In this document: in pieces, positions 8,488 to 15,824 of the stretch
How the letters are laid out: every line of letters begins with the position of its first letter
How positions within the stretch are numbered: position 1 is the stretch's first letter
DNA from: an uncultured Acetatifactor sp.
GTDB lineage: Bacteria > Bacillota > Clostridia > Lachnospirales > Lachnospiraceae
DNA: 64,000 nucleotides
Reading direction: 5' to 3'
NCBI GenBank assembly: GCA_910586215.1
Contig: CAJUGH010000006.1
Span: forward strand, 106,644-170,643
Notes under the pieces: model-generated
What the model was told of the DNA's origin: nothing
The model's database searches: none
Seen by the model: only the letters and a program-made list of their open reading frames with translations
Made by a program: the position numbers and the translations under genes

Positions 8488-9105
8488 TCATTTCATCCTA
8501 CAGTTCTCCCAGGTTATATAAATATGCGCTACCGCAAACAAAATACCACAGACAAGCAGCGGAATATACCGCAAGACCAGCCCATCCAGCAAAAAAAGCA
8601 GGGAAGGAATCACAGCCAGGGCCATCTGCACCCCCACTGCCTTCATCACCTTTGTTTTACCGGCTATGAATACCGCCGTTGGCCCCTGGGACTTAGAGAT
8701 CCAGGTTCCCGTCCACACCCCGGTATGGGTCATCCAGAAATAGATACCCCATGCAGTCCAGTAGGCCACCAGCAGGATCCCATTTCCGAAAAGGTAAAGG
8801 AGAAGGGAGATCACAGAAGGAAAGCCAAATCCATCCCTCCAGATGCAAAATACCAGGAATATCATAGAGCCATACCGCCCGATCTGTTCGCAAAGGTTCA
8901 AGCACCTGTTCCGGCTCTGGCTTCCTGCCCCTTTTCGCCTCCATGCAAAAACCAGATTGGGAATCAGCAGCAAGACAACTGTAACCAGTCCGAATACATT
9001 GATCCAGTTCCAGGAAAAACCTAGTTCCCCTGCCAGGAATACCGCTGTAGGGCCATCTGCACTGCCCAGGACAGGCATCCAGCCACATACCACACCAGGA
9101 TTCAT
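8488..9105 (-). CDS. Membrane protein with two GPTAVF(L/I)AG motifs
   Basis: A 205-residue membrane protein with about five hydrophobic segments (near 33-54, 75-92, 96-120, 158-175, 182-200). Two related motifs stand out: SADGPTAVFLAG (about 15-26) and SQGPTAVFIAG (about 139-149). The first resembles the GGADGPTAI motif of beta subunits of sodium-pumping decarboxylases (OadB/GcdB), but the protein is half that length and lacks the rest of that family, so it is not such a subunit. The ATG at 9105 is chosen because GAGGAGA lies eight bases upstream; the 17 codons before it are Cys-rich and unlikely. First gene of the set with the zinc-ribbon and TPM genes. Confidence 0.7.
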   Translation of the reverse strand: MNPGVVCGWMPVLGSADGPTAVFLAGELGFSWNWINVFGLVTVVLLLIPNLVFAWRRKGAGSQSRNRCLNLCEQIGRYGSMIFLVFCIWRDGFGFPSVISLLLYLFGNGILLVAYWTAWGIYFWMTHTGVWTGTWISKSQGPTAVFIAGKTKVMKAVGVQMALAVIPSLLFLLDGLVLRYIPLLVCGILFAVAHIYITWENCRMK

Positions 9106-9268
9106 TTGACTATCTCCTCTATCAGATTCCAGATCCACACAACATCCACAGCACACCCTTCTCCCGCGGGATTACTCCCAGCACCAGTTCCTGTATGCCG
9201 GGGCAGACTGCCCGCAGACGCATCGCTTTCTGCCCGTATTGCCGTTTGAAATATAGCGGCTCTATTTC

Positions 9269-9297
9269 AGTTTTACACCTATCCTTGCAAATGTCAA
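9269..9297 (-). promoter_or_regulatory. Possible promoter of the GPTAVF operon
   Basis: On the minus strand TTGACA (9297-9292), 17 bp, AAAACT (9274-9269). The -35 is perfect but the -10 is weak. It lies between the tpiA terminator and the start at 9105. No other gene signal is seen in 9106-9307. Confidence 0.4.
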
Positions 9298-9307
9298 GTG
9301 GACAGAA

Positions 9308-9350
9308 TAAAAAAGGGATACCAAAGGATTTATTTCCTTGGATACCCCTA
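9308..9350 (-). terminator. Terminator after tpiA
   Basis: On the minus strand GGGGTATCCAAGGA pairs with TCCTTTGGTATCCC around a short AT loop, followed by TTTTTTATT. Strong intrinsic terminator for the glycolytic run. Confidence 0.88.
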
Positions 9351-9392
9351 TTTTACTGTACTCTCTAACTATCCGTTTTTATAAAAATCTGA

Positions 9393-10142
9393 TTACTTAT
9401 AATTGACGATCTTCCCGAAATCAGCCTTCAGGGAAGCGCCGCCTACCAGGCCGCCATCAATATCCGGCTGGGCAAACAATTCCGCAGCATTTCCTGCGTT
9501 CACGGAACCACCGTACTGGATGCGTACCGCCGCCGCAGTGGCGCCATCATACATTTCAGCGATACAATCCCTGATTCCCTTGCATACCTCCTGGGCCTGC
9601 TGGGTGGTCGCGGTCTTGCCGGTGCCAATGGCCCAGATAGGCTCATAGGCAATGACCATCTCCTTCACCTGGTCCGCAGTCACATCCACCAGGTCGGATT
9701 TGATCTGCAGCCGGATCCAGTCCATGGTCACGCCCAGCTCCCGCTGCTCCAAAGTCTCTCCGCAGCAAAGGATCGGGGTCAGTCCTGCTTCAATTGCCTT
9801 CTTCACCTTCTTGTTCAGCAGTGCATCGTCTTCCTTGAAATAATCCCTTCTCTCAGAATGCCCGATAATGACATACTGCACACCCGCATCCTTCAGCATG
9901 GCTGCTGAGATTTCGCCCGTGTAAGCGCCCTTTTCCTCAAAATACATATTTTCAGCGCCAACTGCCACATTGGTTCCCTTGACTGCCTCCACAACGGGAA
10001 CAATGTCAATGGCGGGAACGCAATACACCACATCTGCCTCATCTGTCTTTACAAGATCCTTCAAGTCCGCGCACAGCTTTACGGCTTCACTGGGAGTCAT
10101 GTTCATCTTCCAGTTGCCAGCTATAATCTTTCTTCTTGCCAT
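9393..10142 (-). CDS. tpiA: Triosephosphate isomerase
   Basis: A 249-residue TIM that interconverts dihydroxyacetone phosphate and glyceraldehyde 3-phosphate. N-terminal GNWKMN carries the catalytic Lys; IIGHSERRDYF holds the catalytic His; AYEPIWAIGTGKTAT holds the catalytic Glu and flexible loop; the phosphate-binding GGSVNAGNA and GGLVGGASL follow. Length is standard. The ATG at 10142 has GAGG upstream. Last gene of gapA-pgk-(MazG-like)-tpiA on the minus strand; the usual partners gpmI and eno are absent from the window. Confidence 0.97.
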   Translation of the reverse strand: MARRKIIAGNWKMNMTPSEAVKLCADLKDLVKTDEADVVYCVPAIDIVPVVEAVKGTNVAVGAENMYFEEKGAYTGEISAAMLKDAGVQYVIIGHSERRDYFKEDDALLNKKVKKAIEAGLTPILCCGETLEQRELGVTMDWIRLQIKSDLVDVTADQVKEMVIAYEPIWAIGTGKTATTQQAQEVCKGIRDCIAEMYDGATAAAVRIQYGGSVNAGNAAELFAQPDIDGGLVGGASLKADFGKIVNYK

Positions 10143-10170
10143 GATACAATCCTCTATTTTCTGTATGATT

Positions 10171-10506
10171 TTAATTATTTTTCCAACGCGTCATATTTCT
10201 CTCGAACTTTTCGGTATAAGCCCGTTTCAATTCCTCCGGCGTTATACCATAGCACAACATGACATCGCCGTAATACATGAGAACATCCGTCATCTCCTCC
10301 ACAAAATCCTTCCGAAGCTCCCTGTCCTCCATGACTATATGAGCCCTGTTTTTCTTTATGATGTCAATGACTTCTCCAATCTCCCCGATCATCCAGAGCA
10401 GCTTGTTCTTCCCTGTCTCCGGATTGATCGGCTCCCACCTGTTTTTATAGTTTTCCTGCAGTTTCTTCTGCATTTCCAGCATTTCATTGACTGTAAAGTC
10501 TTCCAT
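10171..10506 (-). CDS. MazG-like nucleotide pyrophosphohydrolase
   Basis: A 111-residue all-alpha NTP pyrophosphatase-type protein. The metal-binding signatures are visible as GEIGEVID (about residues 41-48) and EEMTDVLMYYGD (about 70-81), the ExxE...ExxxD pattern of the MazG/dUTPase-like superfamily. Members hydrolyse unwanted nucleotides such as dUTP or modified NTPs; the substrate cannot be told from sequence. It sits between pgk and tpiA, 28 bases ahead of tpiA, and is probably cotranscribed with the glycolytic genes without an obvious metabolic reason. Confidence 0.8.
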   Translation of the reverse strand: MEDFTVNEMLEMQKKLQENYKNRWEPINPETGKNKLLWMIGEIGEVIDIIKKNRAHIVMEDRELRKDFVEEMTDVLMYYGDVMLCYGITPEELKRAYTEKFERNMTRWKNN

Positions 10507-10578
10507 ATCCTGTCTGCCCTTCTTGCTGCAATAGCGGAAGAATGCCGTCTCTCCTATTTGTCATCCGCAACGCCAGAA

Positions 10579-10600
10579 GAATGCCGTCTCTTAGGCATTC
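10579..10600. repeat. Small hairpin in the pgk to MazG-like gap
   Basis: GAATGCC (10579-10585) and GGCATTC (10594-10600) around an 8-base loop. The sequence GAAGAATGCCGTCTCT is also present about 38 bases to the left as a direct repeat. Confidence 0.5.
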
Positions 10601-10605
10601 TCCCA

Positions 10606-10663
10606 GGCCTGACTTAGAAAATCTTAGCCTGCGTACTTTGCTGGCTTAGATTTTCTTCAGGCC
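10606..10663. repeat. Long hairpin between pgk and the MazG-like gene
   Basis: Outer arms GGCCTGA (10606-10612) and TCAGGCC (10657-10663) are perfect; inner arms AGAAAATCTTAGCC (10616-10629) and GGCTTAGATTTTCT (10643-10656) differ at one base. Twenty-one base pairs with a three-base bulge and a 13-base loop. No T-run follows on the minus strand, so a processing or stability element, or a palindromic repeat, is more likely than a terminator. Confidence 0.65.
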
Positions 10664-10695
10664 TTACGCACGGCGTGGCAGTTTCCAGATTTCAC

Positions 10696-11919
10696 TTACT
10701 TATCATCTGCTGCTGCCACGCCGGGAAGTACTTTGCCTTCCAGGAATTCCAGGGATGCGCCGCCGCCGGTGGAGATATGGCTCATCTTGTCACCAAATCC
10801 AAGCTGGTTCACAGCCGCTGCAGAATCACCGCCGCCGATGATGGTGGTGGCATCTGTCTCAGCCAGGGCCTTTGCCACTGCAATGGTACCTGCTGCCAGG
10901 GTGGGATTCTCGAACACGCCCATAGGCCCGTTCCACACCACGGTCTTGGCGCTCTTCACAGCGTCCGCATACATAGCCGCAGTCTTAGGGCCAATATCGC
11001 AACCCTCTCTGTCCGCAGGCATATTCTCCACATCATACACTTCTACCTCTACCGGGGCATCAATGGGATTGGGGAATCCGGTCACGGTCACGGAATCCAC
11101 GGGAAGCAGCAGCTTCTTGCCCAGCTTCTCGGCCTTCTCCATCATCTCCTTGCAGTAGTCGATCTTCTCATTGTCCACCAGGGAATTACCGATCTCATAG
11201 CCCTTTGCCTTCAAGAAAGTATAGGCCATACCGCCACCGATGATCAAGGTATCGCATTTCTCCAGCAGGTTGGAGATCACGTTCAGTTTGTCGGCAACCT
11301 TGGCGCCACCCAGGATAGCCACGAAAGGTCTCACAGGATTCTCTACGGCGTTGCCCAGGAAGTTGATCTCCTTCTGCATCAGGTAGCCCACGGCATTCTC
11401 GCCGCCCTTGGCAGTGATGCACTTGGTAACACCCTCAACAGAGGCATGTGCCCTGTGGGAGGAGCCGAAGGCATCACATACATACAGGTCAGCCAGGTCA
11501 GCCAGTTCCTTGCTGAACGCTTCGCCGTTCTTGGTCTCTTCCTTGCCGCGGAAACGGGTATTCTGGAGCAACACCACGTCCCCTTCCTTCATGGCTTCCA
11601 CTGCCTCGGTAGCGGCTTCGCCGGTCACATTGTAGTCATTCACGAACACCACATCCTTGCCCAGCTTCTCGGACAGCCTCTTGGCCACGGGGGCCAGGGA
11701 TTCCTTCTCGTTGGGTCCTTCCTTCACCTTGCCCAGATGGGAGCAGAGAATCACCTTGCCACCGTCATCAATCAGCTTCTGAATAGTAGGCAGGGCCGCC
11801 ACGATCCTGGTTTCATCGGTGATCTCACCGTTCTTGAGGGGCACATTGAAGTCACATCTCACCAGGACCCTCTTGCCCTTCGCGTTGATGTCATCTACAG
11901 ATTTCTTGTTCAAACCCAT
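10696..11919 (-). CDS. pgk: Phosphoglycerate kinase
   Basis: A 407-residue PGK catalysing transfer of phosphate from 1,3-bisphosphoglycerate to ADP. Family features: VRCDFNVPL near residue 20, the SHLGKVK segment, FGSSHRAHAS, the ATP-site GGAKVADKL and GNSLVDN, and the C-terminal GGGDSAAAVNQLG and STGGGASLEFLEG. Length is standard. The ATG at 11919 has GGAGG about ten bases upstream. It is downstream of gapA with a hairpin between them. Confidence 0.97.
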   Translation of the reverse strand: MGLNKKSVDDINAKGKRVLVRCDFNVPLKNGEITDETRIVAALPTIQKLIDDGGKVILCSHLGKVKEGPNEKESLAPVAKRLSEKLGKDVVFVNDYNVTGEAATEAVEAMKEGDVVLLQNTRFRGKEETKNGEAFSKELADLADLYVCDAFGSSHRAHASVEGVTKCITAKGGENAVGYLMQKEINFLGNAVENPVRPFVAILGGAKVADKLNVISNLLEKCDTLIIGGGMAYTFLKAKGYEIGNSLVDNEKIDYCKEMMEKAEKLGKKLLLPVDSVTVTGFPNPIDAPVEVEVYDVENMPADREGCDIGPKTAAMYADAVKSAKTVVWNGPMGVFENPTLAAGTIAVAKALAETDATTIIGGGDSAAAVNQLGFGDKMSHISTGGGASLEFLEGKVLPGVAAADDK

Positions 11920-11951
11920 TATTAGAAAACCTCCATTTTCATTATACTGCT

Positions 11952-11982
11952 AAAAGGGATCCGGTCCATAAGACCGGACCCC
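11952..11982 (-). terminator. Weak hairpin between gapA and pgk
   Basis: On the minus strand GGGGTCCGGTC, loop TTAT, GGACCGGATCCC, then only TTTTA. The stem is strong but the T-run is short, so it may act as a partial terminator or as a 3' stabiliser that sets gapA above pgk. Confidence 0.55.
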
Positions 11983-12068
11983 TAAGGTCGTCACTTCCGA
12001 AAGGAAGCAGCAACTGCACCCTTCCATGTGTAAAAGACTTGTTGTACGATCCGCGAAAACCCGGAAGT

Positions 12069-13082
12069 TTAGCCCAGCTCGCTGAAGTACTTGATGGTAC
12101 GAACCATCTGAGAGGTATAGCTGTTCTCATTGTCATACCAGGACACCACCTGTACCAGGGAATTGCCGTCTTCCATCTTGGAAACCATGGTCTGGGTTGC
12201 ATCGAAAATGGATCCGTAGGTGCTTCCGATCACATCGGAGGATACGATCTCATCCTCGTTGTAACCGAAGGACTCGGTAGCGGCAGCCTTCATGGCAGCA
12301 TTGATGCCTTCCTTGGTCACCTCGCCCTTCACAACTGCTACCAGGATAGTGGTGGAGCCGGTGGGGGTAGGTACACGCTGTGCGGAGCCGATCAGTTTGC
12401 CGTTCAGTTCGGGAATAACCAGGCCGATAGCCTTGGCAGCACCGGTGGAGTTGGGAACAATATTGCAGGCACCTGCACGGCTTCTTCTCAGATCTCCTTT
12501 CCTCTGAGGTCCGTCCAGAATCATCTGGTCGCCGGTGTAAGCATGGACAGTGGTCATGATACCGCTCTGGATGGCAGCGAAATCATTCAAGGCCTTCGCC
12601 ATGGGAGCCAGGCAGTTGGTGGTGCAGGAAGCGGCGGAGATAACGGTATCTTCGGGCTTCAAGGTGTCATGGTTCACATTGTATACGATGGTGGGAAGGT
12701 CATTTCCTGCAGGAGCAGAGATCACAACCTTGCGGGCACCGGCTGTAACATGTGCGCTGGCCTTCTCCTTGGAGGTGTAGAAACCGGTACACTCCAGAAC
12801 TACGTCCACCTTCAACTCACCCCAGGGAAGCTTGGAAGCGTCAGCTTCTTTGTAGATGGTGATGGTCTTGCCGTTCACGGTGATGTTGTCTTCGCCTGCC
12901 ACAACAGAATCAGCATATTTGTACTTGCCCTGGGAAGAGTCGTACTTCAACAGGTGTGCCAGCATCTTAGGGCTGGTCAGATCGTTGATCGCCACTACCT
13001 CATACCCCTCAGCATCAAACATCTGTCTGAATGCCAGACGACCGATACGGCCAAAACCATTAATTGCAACTCTTACTGCCAT
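12069..13082 (-). CDS. gapA: Type I glyceraldehyde-3-phosphate dehydrogenase
   Basis: A 337-residue NAD-dependent GAPDH. N-terminal VAINGFGRIGR is the Rossmann dinucleotide site; the catalytic Cys is in SAASCTTNCLAP; the C-terminal WYDNENSY segment is typical. The start at 13082 gives MAVRVAINGFGR and has GAGGG upstream; an open frame reaching back to 13172 covers the regulatory dyads and is not coding. First gene of the glycolytic run. No CggR regulator gene is adjacent, but two inverted repeats lie in the leader. Confidence 0.97.
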   Translation of the reverse strand: MAVRVAINGFGRIGRLAFRQMFDAEGYEVVAINDLTSPKMLAHLLKYDSSQGKYKYADSVVAGEDNITVNGKTITIYKEADASKLPWGELKVDVVLECTGFYTSKEKASAHVTAGARKVVISAPAGNDLPTIVYNVNHDTLKPEDTVISAASCTTNCLAPMAKALNDFAAIQSGIMTTVHAYTGDQMILDGPQRKGDLRRSRAGACNIVPNSTGAAKAIGLVIPELNGKLIGSAQRVPTPTGSTTILVAVVKGEVTKEGINAAMKAAATESFGYNEDEIVSSDVIGSTYGSIFDATQTMVSKMEDGNSLVQVVSWYDNENSYTSQMVRTIKYFSELG

Positions 13083-13116
13083 TTTAGTTCCCTCCTGATA
13101 TATAATATTTTGCCTA

Positions 13117-13179
13117 TTGGACCACTGTCGTCCAACAAGATATCCCTTTTGACAATCGGCGTGCATGTCCAATTGTCAA
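13117..13179 (-). promoter_or_regulatory. Two inverted repeats upstream of gapA
   Basis: One dyad has arms TTGGAC (13117-13122) and GTCCAA (13130-13135) seven bases apart. The other has arms TTGACAAT (13149-13156) and ATTGTCAA (13172-13179), 15 bases apart. TTGACA on the minus strand (13179-13174) could be a -35, but I cannot assign a good -10. They are candidate operators for a glycolysis regulator. Confidence 0.5.
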
Positions 13180-13244
13180 AATATTATCAACAGCCTTATT
13201 GTACCCGATTACCCCCCAGAATTCAAGATGCAATTATAAAATAA

Positions 13245-13274
13245 TTGACATTCCCTGGAAATTTAATGGATTAT
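13245..13274 (+). promoter_or_regulatory. Promoter candidate for hisK
   Basis: TTGACA (13245-13250), 18-bp spacer, GATTAT (13269-13274), about 90 bases ahead of the histidinol-phosphatase start. Confidence 0.5.
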
Positions 13275-13366
13275 TTAGATTTCAGCCCTGTTGACAGATT
13301 CCAGTTTCTGCCTTATGCTATTCCCCATACAGATACAAGCGGGAATCATTTCCAGAGGAGAACATC

Positions 13367-14185
13367 ATGCCAATTACAGCCGACTGCCATCTGCATTCCA
13401 TCCACTCCGGGGATTCTGACACGCCCATGGAGGATATGATCCAGGCAGGGATCCGCCAGGGTCTTTCTGCCATGTGCTTCACGGAGCACATGGACATCGG
13501 CTTTCCGGATTCCCCAGAGGGCCCTGGCAGTATCTTCCTGTTAGACACAGAGGCTTACCTGGGCCAGGCAGCACAGTTCAAGGCAGACTTCCAGGACCAG
13601 ATCCTTCTGCTGTCCGGCGTGGAACTGGGACTACAGGCAGACTATGCCGAAGCCATCCAGGCCTATGCCGCCTCCTATCCCTTTGATTTCATCATTGGCT
13701 CCTCCCATGTCTGCCATGGCCGGGATCCCTACTACCCCTCCTTTTACCAAGGCCGCAGACAGGAAGAGGCCTATCTGGAATATTTTGAGAGTATCCTGGA
13801 AAATATACAGCTTTTTTCTGCTTTTGATGTGTATGGCCATCTGGATTATGCGGTCCGGTACGGCCCGGACCGGGACAGAAATTACACCTATGAGACCTAC
13901 CGGGATATTTTTGATGCAATCCTAAGACTTCTGATCGAAAAAGGAAAGGGAATCGAACTGAACACCGGGGGACTGAAAGCAGGCATGCGGGATGTCCATC
14001 CCTGCACTGCCGTTCTACGGCGTTACCGGGAACTGGGCGGAGAGATTCTCACCATCGGCAGTGATGCCCACTCCCCGGAGCATGTGGCCACCTCCTTTTC
14101 CAGGGCTGCGGCTGTGCTGGAAGCCTGCGGTTTCCGGTATTATACGGTTTATGAGGGCAGAAAACCCCGGTTCTGCCAGCTATGA
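13367..14185 (+). CDS. hisK: Histidinol-phosphatase, PHP family
   Basis: A 272-residue PHP-domain phosphoesterase of the HisJ/HisK type, which removes phosphate from histidinol phosphate in histidine synthesis. Metal ligands are visible in DCHLHSIHSGD (near residue 6), FTEHMDIG (near 38), the GSSHVCHG segment, VYGHLDYAVRYG, and the C-terminal GSDAHSPEHV. Length is typical (about 270). A GAGGAGAAC site is just before the ATG. Plus-strand single gene, apart from other his genes; substrate is inferred from the family only, since related PHP phosphatases have other substrates. Confidence 0.85.
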   Translation: MPITADCHLHSIHSGDSDTPMEDMIQAGIRQGLSAMCFTEHMDIGFPDSPEGPGSIFLLDTEAYLGQAAQFKADFQDQILLLSGVELGLQADYAEAIQAYAASYPFDFIIGSSHVCHGRDPYYPSFYQGRRQEEAYLEYFESILENIQLFSAFDVYGHLDYAVRYGPDRDRNYTYETYRDIFDAILRLLIEKGKGIELNTGGLKAGMRDVHPCTAVLRRYRELGGEILTIGSDAHSPEHVATSFSRAAAVLEACGFRYYTVYEGRKPRFCQL

Positions 14186-14215
14186 TCTTTGTTGTCGTAA
14201 CCGGCAGGACCGGGG
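14165..14215. repeat. Hairpin overlapping the hisK stop
   Basis: CCCCGGTTCTGCC (14165-14177) pairs with GGCAGGACCGGGG (14203-14215) with one G-U. The 5' arm is coding and the stop codon lies in the loop. No T-run. The remainder of 14216-14366 holds GC-rich short palindromes but no gene I can support. Confidence 0.5.
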
Positions 14216-14366
14216 CCAGGAACCCCTACAGTACTTCCTTCCCGAACCACCGAATGAGGGCCAAATATACCGCAAATGCGGAAACGCGGTTTACCGCGGC
14301 AGATGGCGGGAACGAATTTCAAAACACGCTCTAGCATGCATAACCTTACACTGAACACAGGATGTC

Positions 14367-15113
14367 TTAATCCTCCAGCACGGTACTTCTATATTCAATG
14401 GAAATGATCTCATCCTCCTGGAGGATAAAGCAGAGTTTCATGCCGTCCTTCTCATACACCAGCATGCCGTTTTCCTCCTGGCCTGCACCGGCACCCTCCC
14501 CGGGATAAGCCTGCTCCAGTTCCTCCCTGGTATCCCCGATGCCGATGCCCTCCGCTGTCAGCACAGAATCATCCTTCAGGATGACGCCAGACACATAATC
14601 CTTATCCCCGTCCGGGTAGGTGTCCAGTTCAAATCCATGGTAGGTATACATCTTATCCAGCCCGTCAAAGGCACAGCTTGCCGCCTCAAAATAAGACACC
14701 GGCTCCCCAAGCTGATCCAGGATGGGCGCTGCGTCCGCATCTATCTCCACTGTCACGCCTTGATAGACAAAGGTATAACCTTTCCCGCTGTCTGCGGCTG
14801 TCTCCCCGCCATCTGTTCCTGTGCCATCTACCGCCTGTCCGTCATCTGCATTGTCCCCGCCCCCGGCCATATTGGCAGTTCCTATCTCCTCCCCGGAACC
14901 TTCCTCTGCCGGGAGGTTCTGCACGCTTCCATTTACCACTTTTTCTTCCTGGCTGCAGGCTGTGACAAGGAACAGGCACGCGGCAAATAAGGATGCGCTG
15001 CCCGCTATCCTAAGCCCTGCGCCTCTTCCCCTGTAGGATATCCTTCCTACCGCCCTTTCTGCTCCTACTATTCCTTCTGTTCTCCCTGCCTGGTTCCTCA
15101 TTTCCCCTGTCAT
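14367..15113 (-). CDS. Putative lipoprotein of unknown function
   Basis: A 248-residue secreted lipoprotein: a long Arg-containing N-terminus, hydrophobic stretch (about 35-52) and lipobox LVTAC with the lipidated Cys near residue 53. An acidic Gly/Asp-rich linker follows (about 65-115), then a compact domain (about 120-245) with repeated short patterns (SYFEAASCAFDGLDKMYTYH; GIGDTREELEQAYPG; FILQEDEIISIEY). The last part resembles small beta-rich domains that detect or bind envelope components, but I do not recognise the family firmly. The ATG at 15113 has GGGAGAG upstream. It stands alone between hisK and the P-loop kinase gene. Confidence 0.65.
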   Translation of the reverse strand: MTGEMRNQAGRTEGIVGAERAVGRISYRGRGAGLRIAGSASLFAACLFLVTACSQEEKVVNGSVQNLPAEEGSGEEIGTANMAGGGDNADDGQAVDGTGTDGGETAADSGKGYTFVYQGVTVEIDADAAPILDQLGEPVSYFEAASCAFDGLDKMYTYHGFELDTYPDGDKDYVSGVILKDDSVLTAEGIGIGDTREELEQAYPGEGAGAGQEENGMLVYEKDGMKLCFILQEDEIISIEYRSTVLED

Positions 15114-15159
15114 CTTTTTCTCTCCCTTCCCTTACCAGATTCCCATACGGCCAGTCATA

Positions 15160-15642
15160 TTATCCTGCGTGATAACACTTCGCGGTACTGACCACCTTAT
15201 CCCCGTATGGTTCTATCAGCTTCTTTATTTCAGGCATATCTTTCTCCTGATAGGAGTCAGACCATTTCAACAGACTTATCAGTGATTTCAAAGTCTCCTT
15301 TTTCCCCTTCTCCAGTCCCAGTTTCCTTCGAAGGAATCTCCTTATGATGCGGTATCTATAGGTACGTCTTGGTACTTCCAGCAGATAAATCTGGTCCGCA
15401 TCGGCAAAACACTGTTTACACCACTTGTAGTAGACGCCTTCTATGATCCACTCTTCTTTTTCCAGAATCTCCTGTAGCATTACCTGCCGTTCTTCCGGAT
15501 TTCTCTTCACGCCATAAGATTCTGCCTTGTTATCCCATTGCAGGTCATCCAGGTCATAATGTTCTATATGATGTTCCTCTGACAGTTTGTCAGCCAGATA
15601 TGTCTTTCCAGAACCACTTCCACCGATAATATATATCTTCAC
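15160..15642 (-). CDS. P-loop kinase-like ATPase (FlaR/adenylate-kinase type)
   Basis: A 160-residue P-loop NTPase. Walker A is GGSGSGKT near residue 7, LDDLQWDN follows about 20 residues later, then EEWIIEGVYY and a lid-like Arg-rich helix (RRTYRYRIIRRFLRRK). This matches small proteins annotated 'topology modulation protein' or AAA/adenylate-kinase-like; they probably phosphorylate small molecules, but the substrate is unknown. The start is GTG at 15642, preceded by GAGGAGG six bases upstream and giving VKIYIIGGSGSGKT; the longer frame to 15690 adds 16 unlikely residues. Confidence 0.75.
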   Translation of the reverse strand: MKIYIIGGSGSGKTYLADKLSEEHHIEHYDLDDLQWDNKAESYGVKRNPEERQVMLQEILEKEEWIIEGVYYKWCKQCFADADQIYLLEVPRRTYRYRIIRRFLRRKLGLEKGKKETLKSLISLLKWSDSYQEKDMPEIKKLIEPYGDKVVSTAKCYHAG

Positions 15643-15782
15643 TCCCTGCCTCCTCAGACTTGAAATCTGCCCTATAGGCGAACCGCGCACCGTTCAGTGC
15701 CCTGTCTGAACTGTTACCGAAAGCCGCCGCAAGGGCTATGCTTTTTACCCGTATTGCCCCTTAAAAAGATTACCGCTTACTT

Positions 15783-15794
15783 CGTTCACAGCAA
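15783..15794. repeat. Half copy of the dispersed CGTTCACAGCAA repeat
   Basis: CGTTCACAGCAA matches the right half of the small dispersed repeat seen at 31752-31784 and 45000-45026. It lies in the gap after the SGNH gene end. Confidence 0.5.
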
Positions 15795-15824
15795 TCCAAA
15801 ATGCTTCCATCCTATTTTACATCC

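Noticed and set aside
8488..9105. Sodium-pump decarboxylase beta subunit
   Set aside because: Only the short GPTA motif is shared; length and the remaining helices do not fit, and no alpha or gamma subunit is nearby.
10675..13244. Two 400-codon plus-strand frames opposite pgk and gapA
   Set aside because: The minus-strand products are textbook glycolytic enzymes; the antisense frames are by-products of GC-rich third positions.
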